A stretch of DNA of 64,000 bases, from contig BSBN01001362.1 of assembly GCA_027924645.1 (NCBI GenBank), positions 2,138,501-2,202,500 on the forward strand. Direction: 5' to 3'. Of the stretch, positions 14,754-26,156 are shown piece after piece. How positions within the stretch are numbered: the stretch's first letter is position 1; each line of letters begins with the position of its first letter. The DNA comes from Cunninghamia lanceolata (lineage: Eukaryota; Streptophyta; Pinopsida; Cupressales; Cupressaceae). The notes under the pieces are model-generated. The model ran no database searches. It was not told the origin of the DNA and saw only the letters and a program-made list of their open reading frames with translations. The position numbers and the translations under genes are program-made.

Positions 14754-14765
14754 CAAGTGGGAGAA
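14754..14765 (+). other. E1 polypurine tract
   Basis: AAGTGGGAGAA lies immediately before the 3' LTR. The 25-30 bases before the LTR (GCAAGGTGTTCGACAAGTGG) are almost identical to those before the 3' LTR of E2 at 19913, which links the two elements. Confidence 0.8.
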
Positions 14766-15438
14766 CGTTGGGAATTAAGGTGCCTCAACCTTTGCAATTT
14801 CCTAGCATTGATATTTTAATTGTGTATTTATTTATTTCCTAATTTGTATTTACTTGCACATCATGTTTTCTCATTTAGTATAAGGTGGCATTGTGACATC
14901 TCATCCTACTTGTAATGTGACATGGATGGTCAAGTCAAACACATGGATTTAGGTGTCCCATTTGAGGTGGCACTAATATGCCATGTGTCAGCATCTTGTA
15001 GTATGATAGAATCTATGATGCGTAAGAGCCAAGTATAGAGATTCCTATGACAAGTGAAGACAAGTGTCGAAGGCATCTTTGCATGTGGAGAAGGCATCTT
15101 TGGTGTCCAAGTTGGGCTATGACATGTTGTAAGAGGAATATGCTATTTTTAGTCATGAATGATGGATTCTCTTACAACATTAAGTGTCGTCATGTTGCAG
15201 TTTTTATGATAGCTGTAAGATGTGTAACAGCATTTGTCATTGCCTATTTTTAGCCTTGGAGCGCTCTACCTTGGGAAGTCAAATCTGCCATGTTATGACA
15301 GATGTAAGAGAGTCAAAATCATGTTGGACAAGTGTCCTTTGACCGGGTTAATGGCCATGTGGCTAAGATGGACACCCATCTCTAGAGGCTTCTCAAATTT
15401 GCCTTGTAACTCTATATAATGCATTGTTTTGGAGTAGT
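14766..15438 (+). repeat. E1 3' LTR, first part (interrupted by E2)
   Basis: It begins CGTTGGGAATTAAGG (TG mutated to CG) right after the polypurine tract and runs parallel to 9697-10285 of the 5' LTR. Identity with the 5' LTR stops after TTTTGGAGTAGT, where E2 sequence begins. The second part is 20775-21088. Confidence 0.85.
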
Positions 15439-16280
15439 CATTATTTGTATTTCTCATAGCATTTATTTGTATTTTATATTTTCCCATAGTCAGTTATTAT
15501 TTTTATTGAGCTCCAAAATAATGTAGGGGCGTTTGAATTCTTAATTGGCACTTTTGCCACATGTTGGTGCCTTGAAAATTAAAATATTAGTTGTCAAAAG
15601 ATGCCCACATGATAGTATATCATGGAAGGACTATTTTTAGAGGTATTATGACAGATTCTATGCCAACTATAAGGGTAAAAATTAGGGGAGAACATTTTGG
15701 ATGGGAGAGCTTATTTTTAGACTGGAATCTTGGCTGAGAAGTTAAGCACATGGTTTTGTAAAACCACAGATGGTTTCTTGTATAGCCAGAAGTCTATAAA
15801 TTGGAGGCTTAAGGAGAAGTTTGTGAGAGGAGAGTTTTATGCAAGGTTATGCTATCAATTTTTCCTCCAGAAGAGCAAGATGTAAATCTCCATGTTAAGG
15901 CTTTGAGCCTACAAGTGTATTGTAACATGTTTGTTGTTGCAGATTAATACATTGGTTTGATGCTTTGGAATGTGAGGTTTTTTACTTGAAAGGGTTTTCC
16001 CCACGTAAATTGGTGTCTCTTCTCTTCTGTCTATCTTTCTTCTATTCTTCTTATTTCATGTTCTTAAAGTGTTAACTTATATGTCGTTATGCTCCTGAAA
16101 TTTATTTAGATCTGTAAGCTACATTATCTTTCCTCTAAAGGTTAATGTGATGGGAAATCAACTATGTTTGATTCTGCTTTAAGGGCATAGTAGTATGTGC
16201 TTGCATCAAGTTATTGAATATATGTTTAAGTAAAATATAGGATGTTGTAAGGTGCATGTTGGGTTCTCTTTTCCCTTTCA
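15439..16280 (+). repeat. E2 5' LTR
   Basis: It matches 19930-20774 from the CATAGCATTTATTTG region through GGACTATTTTTAGAGGTATT to the TTCA end. The TGTTGGGAAATGAGG start present in the 3' LTR is missing. A TATAAA at 15795-15800 (matched at 20290-20295) is a likely promoter element. Confidence 0.85.
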
Positions 16281-16282
16281 AT

Positions 16283-16294
16283 TGGTATTAGAGC
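16283..16294 (+). other. E2 primer-binding site (initiator Met tRNA)
   Basis: TGGTATTAGAGC lies two bases after the 5' LTR. It differs by one base from the copia consensus TGGTATCAGAGC and would pair with initiator-Met tRNA. Confidence 0.85.
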
Positions 16295-19200
16295 TACGGT
16301 GGTTCCATGGTTGCATGAGATTGCATGTGTTGGTTCCATGGTGTTTAAAGTTCTGGGTATTTCTTTTGTTGTGATTTCTTATCTTGGAAAGCTTGAGGGA
16401 ATCTGTAGGAAGGAATTGGCTGATTATTAATCCTTGTTTGAGTGGAAGTCTTGCAGTTGATCTTATTTTCAGGTTACAACAGGCATTTGAAGGATGGAAA
16501 AGATGGAGTATACTGGAGTTGATTATGTTGTTATATTTAATACGATATTGATCTGGAGCTCTTATTTGATAGTATGTAATAACCCTCATGCACGGTGGCT
16601 ATGTTCTTTCATTCTATGGTCGTTTGCAGCAAAATATTCATGTTGGGTGTTTGTTCTTGGCTCCCTGATCGCATGGAGAAACTTGGGTTGTCATGACTAT
16701 GGTTTGGTGTGCTTATGTTGGGTGCTTGGTTTTAGTCCCTGGCATTGGAAGACATTGTTTTGTTAACCTCGAATGCATGTTGGCTATAGAGTTGATCATT
16801 GGATGATCTGAAAGCTTCTGGAACAACCTAGCTCCTCTATATGCTTGTACATGGTTGTGGTTGTGGAGTTGGCCTACAAGTGGCCCTAGAGTTCCTGGAC
16901 CTCTTCTTCCTTTTGGTTGGTTGTACTTGCATGTCTCAGTTTCATATTGATTTGATCTGAGGGTTTTGTATGTTTTCCATTCAAAATCTATGGTTATGCA
17001 TATCTATGTTATTCCATTATTTTGGTTTAACTATTTTGGTGGTTTTCAGACTTTTGGGTCTTCAAGATGATAAGTGGATATGGATTTGCATGTATGTCAG
17101 TGACATGGTGGTTTTGCAGGTTTTACATGGTTAATAAAAACTTGTGGTTTTGTAGATCTATGAACAAACTATTTTTTAGATTATGATTCCTTGGGGGTGT
17201 TTCTAGATGTAAGATAGTTGCAGGTTTGCATGTATGCTTCATGCATGGTGTGAGGAGGTGTGTAGCTTTCTCAATGTGGAGATGTTGGTATGTGATTAGT
17301 CACTCATCATTTCTGTAGTATATGCTTGATGGGTTCCTTGATTATGGTTATTCATATGTGGACTTGTTTGGCAAATTGAATCTAGTGATGATTTGGTGTT
17401 TGAGTCTTGAAGTCTACAAGTTGTCTTCTTTGATATCTTAGTTTGCAGGTTACTAATGTAATGATGATTCTGCATGTTACATTTGGTTTGGATCTTTGAA
17501 CTATGTAGTTTGTGGATTAGCTAACCATTAGCTGTAGTGGGATGACTCAAATGTGGATTGTCTTTATCCACGAGATTGATTCAGTGTTTATGCAAACTTT
17601 GTTAGTTGGCCTTTTCTGTGGTCATTTGTGCATTGCTATAGTGCATCGGGATGAGAGGATGGATGATTAGAGTACCTAGATAGTTGGTTATTGGGACTTG
17701 TAGCATGTTTATCACTATGTCATGGATAGCTTGGTTACACAGCTTAGTGTGACCTTTTGACAGTGATGGTTTTATTTTCTTGACTTGGAGATCTTGGTTC
17801 TACTTTATTCTTTGGTGTTGCTGGTATTGCACAGGTTAATTATTAGATTGTGTTAGAGCCATGGATTATCTTCATTGAGAGGATGGCTATCATAATTCCT
17901 TGATAAGCTCACTATCATAATTTCAGTGGGAGCTTTGGCAATGATGTGGATCTATCACTTGGTGATGGATGATCTTCTACAGTGGTTGTAGGTGTCATGG
18001 TAAGGCTTTCGGATTATGATTCTTATATGCTATGAAATTATTTTAACATCTTGAGTTCCATTGTTAGGGGATGGTTATCTTTGTGTAAATGGAGATGGTA
18101 TTGTGCCATGATGGATTCTTATTTCTAATATTGGAGTTTTGGCATGATGGTGCCCCTTTGGCAAGATATGTTCATTGGAGTAGGTAGTGATCTCCTAGGA
18201 GGAGATGTTAGATCATGATGTCATGTGTGTTCCTGGATTTTGCAGACGTGTAGTGGGAGCTTTGACAGTGGTCTGGTGAAGTTCTCTTCAGTTTTGAGTA
18301 TTAATCATTTTCTTGAAGCTTAATCATTTTGCAGGATGCATTTGAAGTTGGCATGTATTGGATGATGGATGCTCATGTATACTAGAGAGACTTGATGTGA
18401 GGCTAGAGATCTCTTGTTGTGGGGATCATGTGTTGGAATGGTGAAATTTTAGTAGAAAGACTAAGGAGCCTTCACTTGTTATGGACATGAGTTCATGTTT
18501 CAACTTGAGATGAGATTGTTCTTGGAGAGAGTCTATGAGACTTGGTGTATCTCAGTGGATCATTCTCATTCCCCACTCTCAGTTCACTCGGCAGAAAATG
18601 ATCTGATAGGTATTGCCCATGTTATTTCAGATTCATTTTATTTTATGCTTTGATTTCTCATGGATATGGATCTTGAGCTATAGTTTCTAGTTCTGGAGGG
18701 TTCATTTGAGGAGTACTTGGCATGGTTATCTCCTTAGGTATATGGTTTGATTTATGAGAAGTTTTGGAGATGTTAGTGGGTTGTATTCCTATTTTTGGAA
18801 TGGATTTTTTCTTTGAGTTTGATCTTCTTTGGTAAGAGAAGCTTACATCCATTTTTTGTTATATGAGATTAATATGTTTTGTTTGATCTTCTGAGATTAA
18901 ACGTTTGGGTGTTGGTAAGGCTTTTTAGTTGGGGTTTTGTGAAGGAGATCTTACTTTGCACAACTTAGCACTTGGTGGTGTTGGCATAGAGACATGATAT
19001 GGTTTGCAGTTTCTCTTTATGGTCTAATATTTCTTCCTAGAGGTTTTTATTCATCTAGTATGATCACTGGGTTTGTGGTCATCTACTGTTGTTGTACTTT
19101 ATTGTTTTTTACTAACAGTATGTGTTCTTTTAATGTATATCATTTGAAATGTGGAGGACTTGGGAGAAGTGGAGGAGATCAAAGGTAAGAGAGTGAGTAA

Positions 19201-19900
19201 AAAAATGTTTGTGGAAGTATGCTCTATTTTGCAGCAGTTGGTTGTAGTTTGCAGATCATTGTGATTGTTATTTGTATTACATGATTTGATGATAAGCCAC
19301 ACTTTTATGTAAGTGCTGATTGGTAGACTTTGTGTTGCTTTGGTTGGCATTGCTCATGCAGTTTGAGTCTTAGGATGTATATGTTTGTCTTTGGTAGAAT
19401 GTTTTCATTGGACTATAGTATCAAGGGTCTTCATATTTTTTTCACATCAATGGTTTTGGTGTGTTTGTTATCATGGGAGATGGTAACTTTGAGCAGGACA
19501 GTGGATTATACAGGGATGAGAATTGCAATATGGGCTGGATATGTCATGTGCAAAAGTTCTATCAATGGTGGGTTTTTTAGTTGGATGTAAACAACTAGTT
19601 GTTGTTTTTCTAACTATTTTGGAGCATTCGTGCTTGATCTTGTTTTGGAGGTGTTTGGACGTCAAAGTTGTGTTCTGGTAACGGGTTTGAAGCTAGATAC
19701 ATTGGTGTGTCTATGTGACATTTAGTGTTTCATCATGTTTTTGGAATTCTAAACTTTTTGCCATGTTGGTGATCACTTGGAAGATGTTATAGGTGCTTCT
19801 GTAAAGCTCCTGAGCATAGTGGAGTTTAGTTGAGGTAGTATGGTAACTTTGGTTGTTCACAGACTAGTTGTGATTCCCCTGGCTCTTGCAAGGTATTCGA
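16295..19900 (+). other. E2 internal region, no coding capacity seen
   Basis: This 3.6 kb stretch is GT-rich on the plus strand. I found no capsid, zinc-knuckle, protease, integrase or RT motif in any frame, nor fragments in order. The open frames (16494-16766, 19330-19590 and others) are short and overlap on both strands. It may carry only packaging and dimerisation signals. Even in old coding elements in this window (E1, E6) the domains remain easy to read, so this was probably never gag-pol. Confidence 0.65.
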
Positions 19901-19912
19901 CAAGTGGGAGAA
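19901..19912 (+). other. E2 polypurine tract
   Basis: AAGTGGGAGAA lies directly before the TGTTGGGAAATG start of the 3' LTR. The context CTTGCAAGGTATTCGACAAG is nearly the same as at the E1 polypurine tract. Confidence 0.8.
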
Positions 19913-20774
19913 TGTTGGGAAATGAGGTGTCTCAACCTTGCATATTTCCTGTAGCATTTATATGTCTTTAATATTTTCCCATGGTCAGTTATTATTTTTA
20001 TTGATCTCCAAAATAATGTAGGGGGGTTTGAATTCTTAATTGGCACTTTTGCCACATGTCGGTGCCTTGAAAATTGAAATATTAGTTGTCAAAAGATGCC
20101 CACATGATAGTATATCATGGAAGGACTATTTTTAGAGGTATTATGATAGATTCTATGCCAACTATAAGGGTCAAAAATAGGGGAGAAAAGTTTGGACGTG
20201 AGAGCTTATTTTTAGACTGGAATCTTGGCTGAGAAGTTAAGCACATGGTTTTGTAAAACCACATATGGTTTCTTGTATAGCCAGAAGTCTATAAATTGGA
20301 GGCTTAAGGAGAAGTTTGTGAGAGGAGAGTTTTATGCAAGGTTATGCTGTCAGTTTTTCCTCCAAAAGAGCAAGATGTAAATCTCCATGTTAAGGCTTTG
20401 AGCCTACAAGTGTATTGTAACATATTTGTTGTTGTAGATTAATACATTGGTTTGATACTTTAGAGTGTGGGATTTTTTACCCGAAAGGGTTTTCCCCACG
20501 TATATTGGTGTCTCTTTTCTTTTGTCTATCTTTCTTCTATTCTTCTTGTTTCATGTTCTTAAAGTGTTAATTTATATGTCATTATGCTACTAAAATTTAT
20601 TAGATCTGTAAGCTACATAATCTTTCCTCTAAGGGTTAATGTGATGGGAAATCAACTATGTTTGATTCTGCTTTAAGGGCATAGTAGTATGTGCTTGCAT
20701 CAAGTTATTGAATATATGTTTAAGTAAAATATAGGACATTGTAAGGTGCATGCTGGATTCTCTTTTCCTTTTCA
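19913..20774 (+). repeat. E2 3' LTR
   Basis: It starts TGTTGGGAAATGAGG and ends CCTTTTCA, about 862 bp. It matches the 5' LTR at 15439-16280 with scattered substitutions and carries the complete LTR start lost from the 5' copy. Confidence 0.88.
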
Positions 20775-21088
20775 GTTATGCTATCAGAATCACTCCAGAA
20801 ACGACATTTGCAGACTCCTGGAAGAACTTGCTTTGCAAGTGTATTGTAATCTGTTTTCAGATTTGATAATACATTGTGTAGGTTTTGGAGTGTGGGGTTT
20901 TTTACCTGAAAAGGTTTTCTCCACAATATATCTTGTGTCACTATTATTCTATGTGTTGTGTTGTTGTTGTAATCTTTATGTTATGTGTTTAACATTGCTG
21001 CAATTGTAATGATTTAAAAGAATTTGCATACTATTCCCCTCATTAGGTTGGTGTAGGAAGTGTGTTCCTCATACCTTGCTTCCTTTCA
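20775..21088 (+). repeat. E1 3' LTR, second part
   Basis: It resumes with GTTATGCTATCAGAATCACT, matching 10315 onward of the E1 5' LTR, and ends ACCTTGCTTCCTTTCA. The next base belongs to the minus-strand E5 pol fragment, so the right border of E1 abuts E5. Confidence 0.88.
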
Positions 21089-21186
21089 AATTCAAGAGAA
21101 CAATTTGCAAGATCATTTATAAGATTTTTACATTTCAAGGCTCATAGGCCTTTTTTCCTATATGGCCCATGGATTGGTGTCATAAC
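21089..21186 (-). pseudogene. E5 pol fragment A: GAG-pre-integrase, second half
   Basis: Read on the minus strand, this gives HQSMGHIGKKGL, a stop, then ALKCKNLINDLANCSLEF, the His/Cys part of a copia GAG-pre-integrase domain. The first half (ending MLW) lies at 28498-28560, beyond E3. Joining across E3 restores one domain. The fragment ends at 21089, where the E1 3' LTR begins. The rest of E5 pol is not found in the window. Confidence 0.85.
21182..21186. repeat. E3 target-site duplication, left copy (ATAAC)
   Basis: ATAAC directly precedes the LTR start TGTTGATAAC at 21187. The same five bases follow the other LTR at 28498-28502. Five bases is usual for plant LTR elements, and the disrupted E5 frame is continuous when E3 and one copy are removed. 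Confidence 0.93.
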
Positions 21187-22281
21187 TGTTGATAACTAAG
21201 AGGGGGGGTTAATCAATTATCCTAATATTTCAACTTTCTGTGCTTTCTTAACAGTTAATACAACATCAGATCAAATAAGCAAGCATAATCATGAAATGAA
21301 AATAACACCAATACATATGACACAATGCTTTTGACGTGGAAACCCTGTTAAGGGAAAAACCATAGGGTGATTAACCCAAGATATTATTCTCTGTTAGAAG
21401 AATAGAAGATACAAAATGGCACTTGCCAATTAGGGCTCACTGCCCGAGCACACTGCTCACAAGAGGCTCACTACCTACAAAAGACTTACTGTCTACAAGA
21501 AGAAAACTTGAACTGATGAGAAGCATCCACACATGCTGAAGTTCAGTTCTGGTTAAGCTCAATAGACTGATCTGCTGCACTTCATTCTTACTCTCTTTAA
21601 GTGTTGCTGTCCTCTTACATTCCAAACCTATTTTTCTGCCATTTATACTATTCTTCTTCTTTTATTCGCACTTCCAAAATATACACCACACACACCTTCA
21701 CATCTAAATCCATCTTGTATATATATCCGCACAAGTGATTTCAACACTTTTCTAGTCGGCATCCAGAATAGTCAATATTATCTCAAACTCTGGTCTATCG
21801 GCTGAATCCTTGCATACCAAGTAATGCGGATCAAGAATATGCTTGTAGAAGTCTTCAATCATGTTGGCCAATCATGAATGATACCTCAAGAAACTTAGTC
21901 ATTAGCAATATCTCTTCCAGATTTGGGTCTGACACTCTGCCGGTACAGTTCTTCCTCTGTCTACTCTGTCAAACAGGAACCCAACACTCAAGTGCTCATA
22001 TCTCTTCACCCTTCCATCACCGGAGGCTAAATCCTTGGAATCTATTAGTCAAGGTACTCCTCTTGACTTCCCCAAATCCACACTTTACTGAAATACTTGC
22101 TCTGAGAGATCCAGACCTGACTGTCCAACCTTGCTGATTGCTCTGTTCTTGCTTATCGGATCATAACACTTCTTCAATCTGACTTCCGATAGAGACTCAT
22201 CATGTCTTGTAGATGTGTGAGATAACCTTTGTTGCCATCAATGACAACATTCATGAATCCATATAATGTCTCTTGCCAACA
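21187..22281 (-). repeat. E3 3' LTR
   Basis: It is bounded by TGTTGATAAC and GCCAACA on the plus strand (TGTTGGC to ATCAACA on the coding strand). It matches 27404-28497 almost base for base. The coding-strand TATA-like sequence lies at about 21641-21647. Confidence 0.93.
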
Positions 22282-22509
22282 ATCTCCCCCTTTGGCATTG
22301 ATGGCAACACTTAGTGAAAAATGACTAAGTGTCACACTATACTCCCCTTGGCTAATGCTCTGTCTCTATGTACATTTTCTGGAGCTCCCCCTTAGCTCGA
22401 TTCCTCATTTTTCACTGCTCATCACTCCCCCTTTGACATCAATGGCAAAGGGTGGGGTCCGCACACTAAAATTTTCAAAAATTAATCTATACTTAGTCGC
22501 ATAAGTATA
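22282..22509 (-). other. E3 polypurine tract and upstream purine runs
   Basis: On the coding strand, CAAAGGGGGAGATTG abuts the 3' LTR. Further runs such as AAAGGGGGAG and AAGGGGGAGCTC occur at about 22385-22435. A comparable series of AAAGGGGGAG runs precedes the E6 3' LTR (53740-53950). No coding capacity is seen. Confidence 0.8.
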
Positions 22510-25500
22510 TCATCCGGTTGTACTGTACATATACTTTAGTATGTCTGCAAAAGTGTTTTTCAATTGTACAACTTTGGTTGCCCAACTCAACTTCATCTTG
22601 TCCAAAATTGATATGTGACCACTCAACAGGAATGCAAAAGCTTCTGCCTTCTTCAGATCTGTCGGATCATTTATCTTGGCTATGGTTTGAGCATCACTTA
22701 GGGCCTCATGCATGGCCTCCAACTTAGGAATGATTATTCTTCTAAGTTCATTTAACCTGCTGATTCTATTTTTCTTTTCTTTCTCTAGCTTCTTAATTTC
22801 ATCCAAGACTGCAATAGTCTAACATTCTTGATTTACTATGGATGAGGTAAGTGGATCAAAATTTTGAGAAAGTTTTGTTAGTTTGATCTCCTGTTCTTTC
22901 ATTTTCTTCTCAATCTCCATTGTTGCTTTGGACCATGATAGACAAAATTTATATATTTCCCCGCCATCTTTAAGAGCATTTTCTAAGCTCTTTATCCCTA
23001 TATCCATATTTCTTCTATCATTTGATATTAGACTTAGTACTTCAGAGAATCTTTTATCCAAAAACTCTTTTCGGACCTTTTCCTCAGCTGATTTCTCTAA
23101 GGACTCAAAATGAGTGCTAACTGAACTAATAAGAGACTTAAGATTACCTAATGAGGAAGCTGATGAATCCTTCAGAAAGGATGGCATGATCTTTTCAAGC
23201 ACACCGGATGCAGCTTCTATTAGCTCACAGTCTTCCATGTGAGACTTCAGGAGTTTTTCTTTTGCCTTTGCATTAGCAAATGAAGCTATCTTCATTGTTT
23301 GTACTGGGGAAAGAGAATCAAAATCAAATGGTCCTAGTAGAAGTTTCAGTTCATCAATTTCCATTGTCTCTTTTTTTAAGAATTCTTTGACAATTTCTGC
23401 AGTGTCTCTTACCAGAGACAGAGTTTTCTTTTCTTCTACAGTCTTAGAGCTATCATCTTCTTTTCCCTTTACTTCTTTTTTTTTCTCCTTTATCCTTTCT
23501 TCTCTTTTGGATCCGGAGTCAGTAGGGGAAACTGGGGGAGTAATTTTTGTTTGTTCATGGGCTACCTCTTCCGGAGCAGAGGATTCCAAGCCCTTATCTT
23601 TACCGGTGTCCATTACTTCTTCTGTCATTTCCTCAGTAGATCCTTCTTCAACACTTGTGGCTGAGGGATCAACACCCAAGTCCTCTATAATAGGAATGTT
23701 GAATCTTGAATATGCATTCCAGAGGATCTCTTCTGTCTCTTTTGCTACTTTGTCAGTTTCTCTGAGCATAAGTTGATTCATTCTTTCTTTGCTCCGGAAC
23801 TCATCCTTGCAGTCTTTGAAGATCATATTCATTTTCTTTGAATCAATTAAAGGATATAGCTGAATGGCTATCTATTCTCAAATCTCAAGATCTTTTCCCA
23901 TAGCATTATTCTTTCTTATTTCTAACTCTTTCTCTAGGCTTTTGGGAATAAGAGATATAATTTCAATAAAAGCCTTGTTGTAGATGTTCAGATACTTGAC
24001 TGTTGCATCCTACAAGATCTTTTGGTTAGCCTCATTATAATAATCATAGAATTCAGTCATTGGTTGAAGGTTTCCATCCACAGTAACTGATTTGATGACA
24101 TCATCTAATGATAGAGTGGGCTTTTCAACAAACTCTTCTGCCATCTCTTCCTTGTCTTCATCGGTAGAGGGTTCACCAGAAACTTTCTTCTTCTTCTTCA
24201 TCTTCTTGATTTCTTCATCAAATTTTGTCTCTTCTTCGTCTTTCTGATTGAAATAAGACCTTGTGGCCTTTGTCTTAGTTCTTTTCTCTTCTTTGCCAGA
24301 TGATTTTACTTCCAGTTTTGATGCCTTTGAGGTCTTAGTAGGTGCAAACCTCTTAGAGGATCTGGTCCGCGAGGAGGCTTTTACTGGATCACTTTCCTTT
24401 TCTGCTTCTTCCTTCTCTTTTTCTACCCTTTCCATCTTTTCTCTATGTGCATCAAGTGCTTCTTTTGAGATTCCATGCCTCTTGGCAAAATCTTCTACCT
24501 CTTTTCTCACTTTTCTCTTCATCTCCGGTTGTCTGAGTTCCACATGGATTTTTATACTTAATTCTTCAAAGGTTCCAAACCTTTCTGCCTTAGGATCCTT
24601 TGGTTGACTCAGCATGTACTAAACATGCAGCGCTACGATTTTCTCATCCACCTCATACCCCATTGGCATGATCCATACTATTCTTGGTTCTACTACCTCC
24701 ATTAGGCACTGATCAGTCTCTACCATAAAGCATACTATGTCTTTGTATTTCTTAACTAGAGACTGGAGAATTCTCTCTCTAGCTTGCATCATGTTCTGGA
24801 AGTCTTTGAAGAAACCCTAGAGAGCTGTGTTTTGTGCTTTGTCATCACCAAGTCCATGCAAATAGTCCCTGATTTGTATGGCAACCGGTCCGTCACTCTG
24901 CCATACCCATCCACTGGATCTGGGTAGCTCATTCATAAAGTAGAAGAATAAGCACAATATTAACCCACCATACTTAAATGAATTCTTTTTATCTTTCTTT
25001 ATTTTCTGTAGATTCTCCAAGAGTTGATTTAGAAGGAGCTGACAAAGGTCATAATCTAAATTCTTTCTTAACATTTCATAAGCAGTGTAGATAGCAGTTC
25101 CAGGTACTGAATTCTCCCTGCTAGAATGATATATCTTGTATCTGATGATCATGGAGGCAAACTTGATATCCGGATCAATGATATCTTCTATTGTCATTGC
25201 TCTTTTGTCAAACCTAGATCCGGTAGCCTCACTTACAGTCTGATTCTTGACCGATTTGAGAATAGGTATCCCACCGGATGAGTGCAGACTGATAACTACC
25301 CTAATGGCATCTTTTGTGATCTTGAATGGTCCATTCAACCACATGAAGTTGTCATGTATTCTTCTCAAGACATCCGAACCCATTCATCCTCAGCAAAGTA
25401 GGGGAAATGTATACACTCTGCAAAGTGCTTCTCCCGGAGGGCCTTGTATTGGGGTTTGAGCTCAAATGAATCATCTATTAGTTTTTTGTGGTAGATATCC

Positions 25501-25688
25501 CTCAATTTGAACTCTCTGAATTCTTCAATGTTTGCGTGAATGTAAACCCTAATATCTTCTGTATGCAAGACACCATGCGGAACACTGGAAAATGCTCCTA
25601 GGGGATCTACTTCCAAGGATTTGTAGGGATGTTTCTTGAATTTGGGGCCAGGCCTATCAGTGATCTTCACAATATTCAGAGTAGACAT
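22510..25688 (-). pseudogene. E3 extra ORF: ~1,050-codon retrotransposon accessory protein (function unknown)
   Basis: The frame starts at 25688 (MSTLNIVKITDRPGPK). A one-base shift near 25375 moves it into a single frame that runs to 22510. That frame is broken by six in-frame stops: 24817-24819, 24619-24621, 24010-24012, 23878-23880, 23872-23874 and 22819-22821; five are TAG. The N-terminal third (to about residue 290) is globular, with blocks MTIEDIIDPDIKFASMIIRY and DKKNSFKYGGLILCLFFYFM. These recall the 'putative plant transposon protein' domain of extra ORFs in plant LTR elements; this match is from memory and uncertain. The middle is Lys/Glu/Ser-rich and probably disordered, with basic clusters. 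The C-terminal part is predicted coiled coil. No catalytic motif is visible. It lies downstream of the zinc-knuckle gag on the same transcript. Confidence 0.7.
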
Positions 25689-26156
25689 CTTTAAAAAGAT
25701 TTACAGAGAGATATTTAAGAATGGAAAATACCTTTTGCGCCTTTAGGTTTCACGGAGTGAGCCGAATCGATTTCTGGATGAATCGACTTCTGCAAATGAA
25801 CTTTGATGGGCTTGAGGAAATTTGTTGCAGAGCTCCTCTTTTCTTCTTCTTAAATGAAGAATGAGCAAATGTTTAATAAGAAGAACCCTTATATTACTCC
25901 ACAAACCCTAATACCAAGTTGCAATAAATGCTTGACCTAAGTCATTCTGGTTTGCCTTACTCAGATGACTTGAAGAACCAGATCAATCTTGATCTAAACA
26001 TCTTGCGGATCTTTCAAATCTTAACCATAGTTTATTTAGATGTTTCTCTTATGAACCCTTTAATCTGCAACTCTCCTTGTGCTAGTTCTGGCACCAATTG
26101 ACTAGCTGGGGGAAAAAGTTTTTCTTTTTGTCTCCCCCTGAGCCAGAGCTCACTTT
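25689..26156 (-). other. E3 spacer between gag and extra ORF
   Basis: About 470 bp with several stops in each minus-strand frame. It contains a purine run (CAGGGGGAGACAAAAAG on the coding strand near 26120-26140). No motif is recognised. It may provide the leader of the second frame. Confidence 0.5.

Larger units (their letters stand above)
15439..20774 (+). mobile_element. E2: non-coding LTR retrotransposon (LARD-like) nested in the E1 3' LTR
   Basis: Two direct LTRs (15439-16280 and 19913-20774) flank 3.6 kb with a primer site and polypurine tract but no frame longer than about 100 codons and no recognisable gag or pol. That fits a large retrotransposon derivative moved in trans. E1 supplies a plausible parent: both have the same bases before the polypurine tract and a TGTTGGGAA LTR start. 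At the left junction the first ~20-35 bp of the E2 LTR and ~25 bp of E1 LTR (present at about 10280-10305) are missing, so the target duplication was probably removed by a small deletion. Confidence 0.85.
9697..21088 (+). mobile_element. E1: Ty1/copia (Tnt1-like) LTR retrotransposon, degenerate, with E2 nested in its 3' LTR
   Basis: The order is 5' LTR (9697-10629), tRNA-iMet-type primer site, gag, protease, integrase, RT, RNase H, polypurine tract, and a 3' LTR starting at 14766. Integrase before RT defines Ty1/copia. The 3' LTR is interrupted by E2: E1 LTR sequence stops at 15438 and resumes at 20775, matching the 5' LTR around 10305-10625. The first ~90 bp of the 3' LTR has no clear match at the 5' end, so the left boundary is approximate. 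No target duplication is evident. The coding region has many frameshifts and stops; the element is dead. Confidence 0.9.

Noticed and set aside
22883..24607. Plus-strand Ser/Phe-rich open frames opposite the E3 extra ORF
   Set aside because: They are antisense shadows of the Lys/Glu-rich minus-strand frame.
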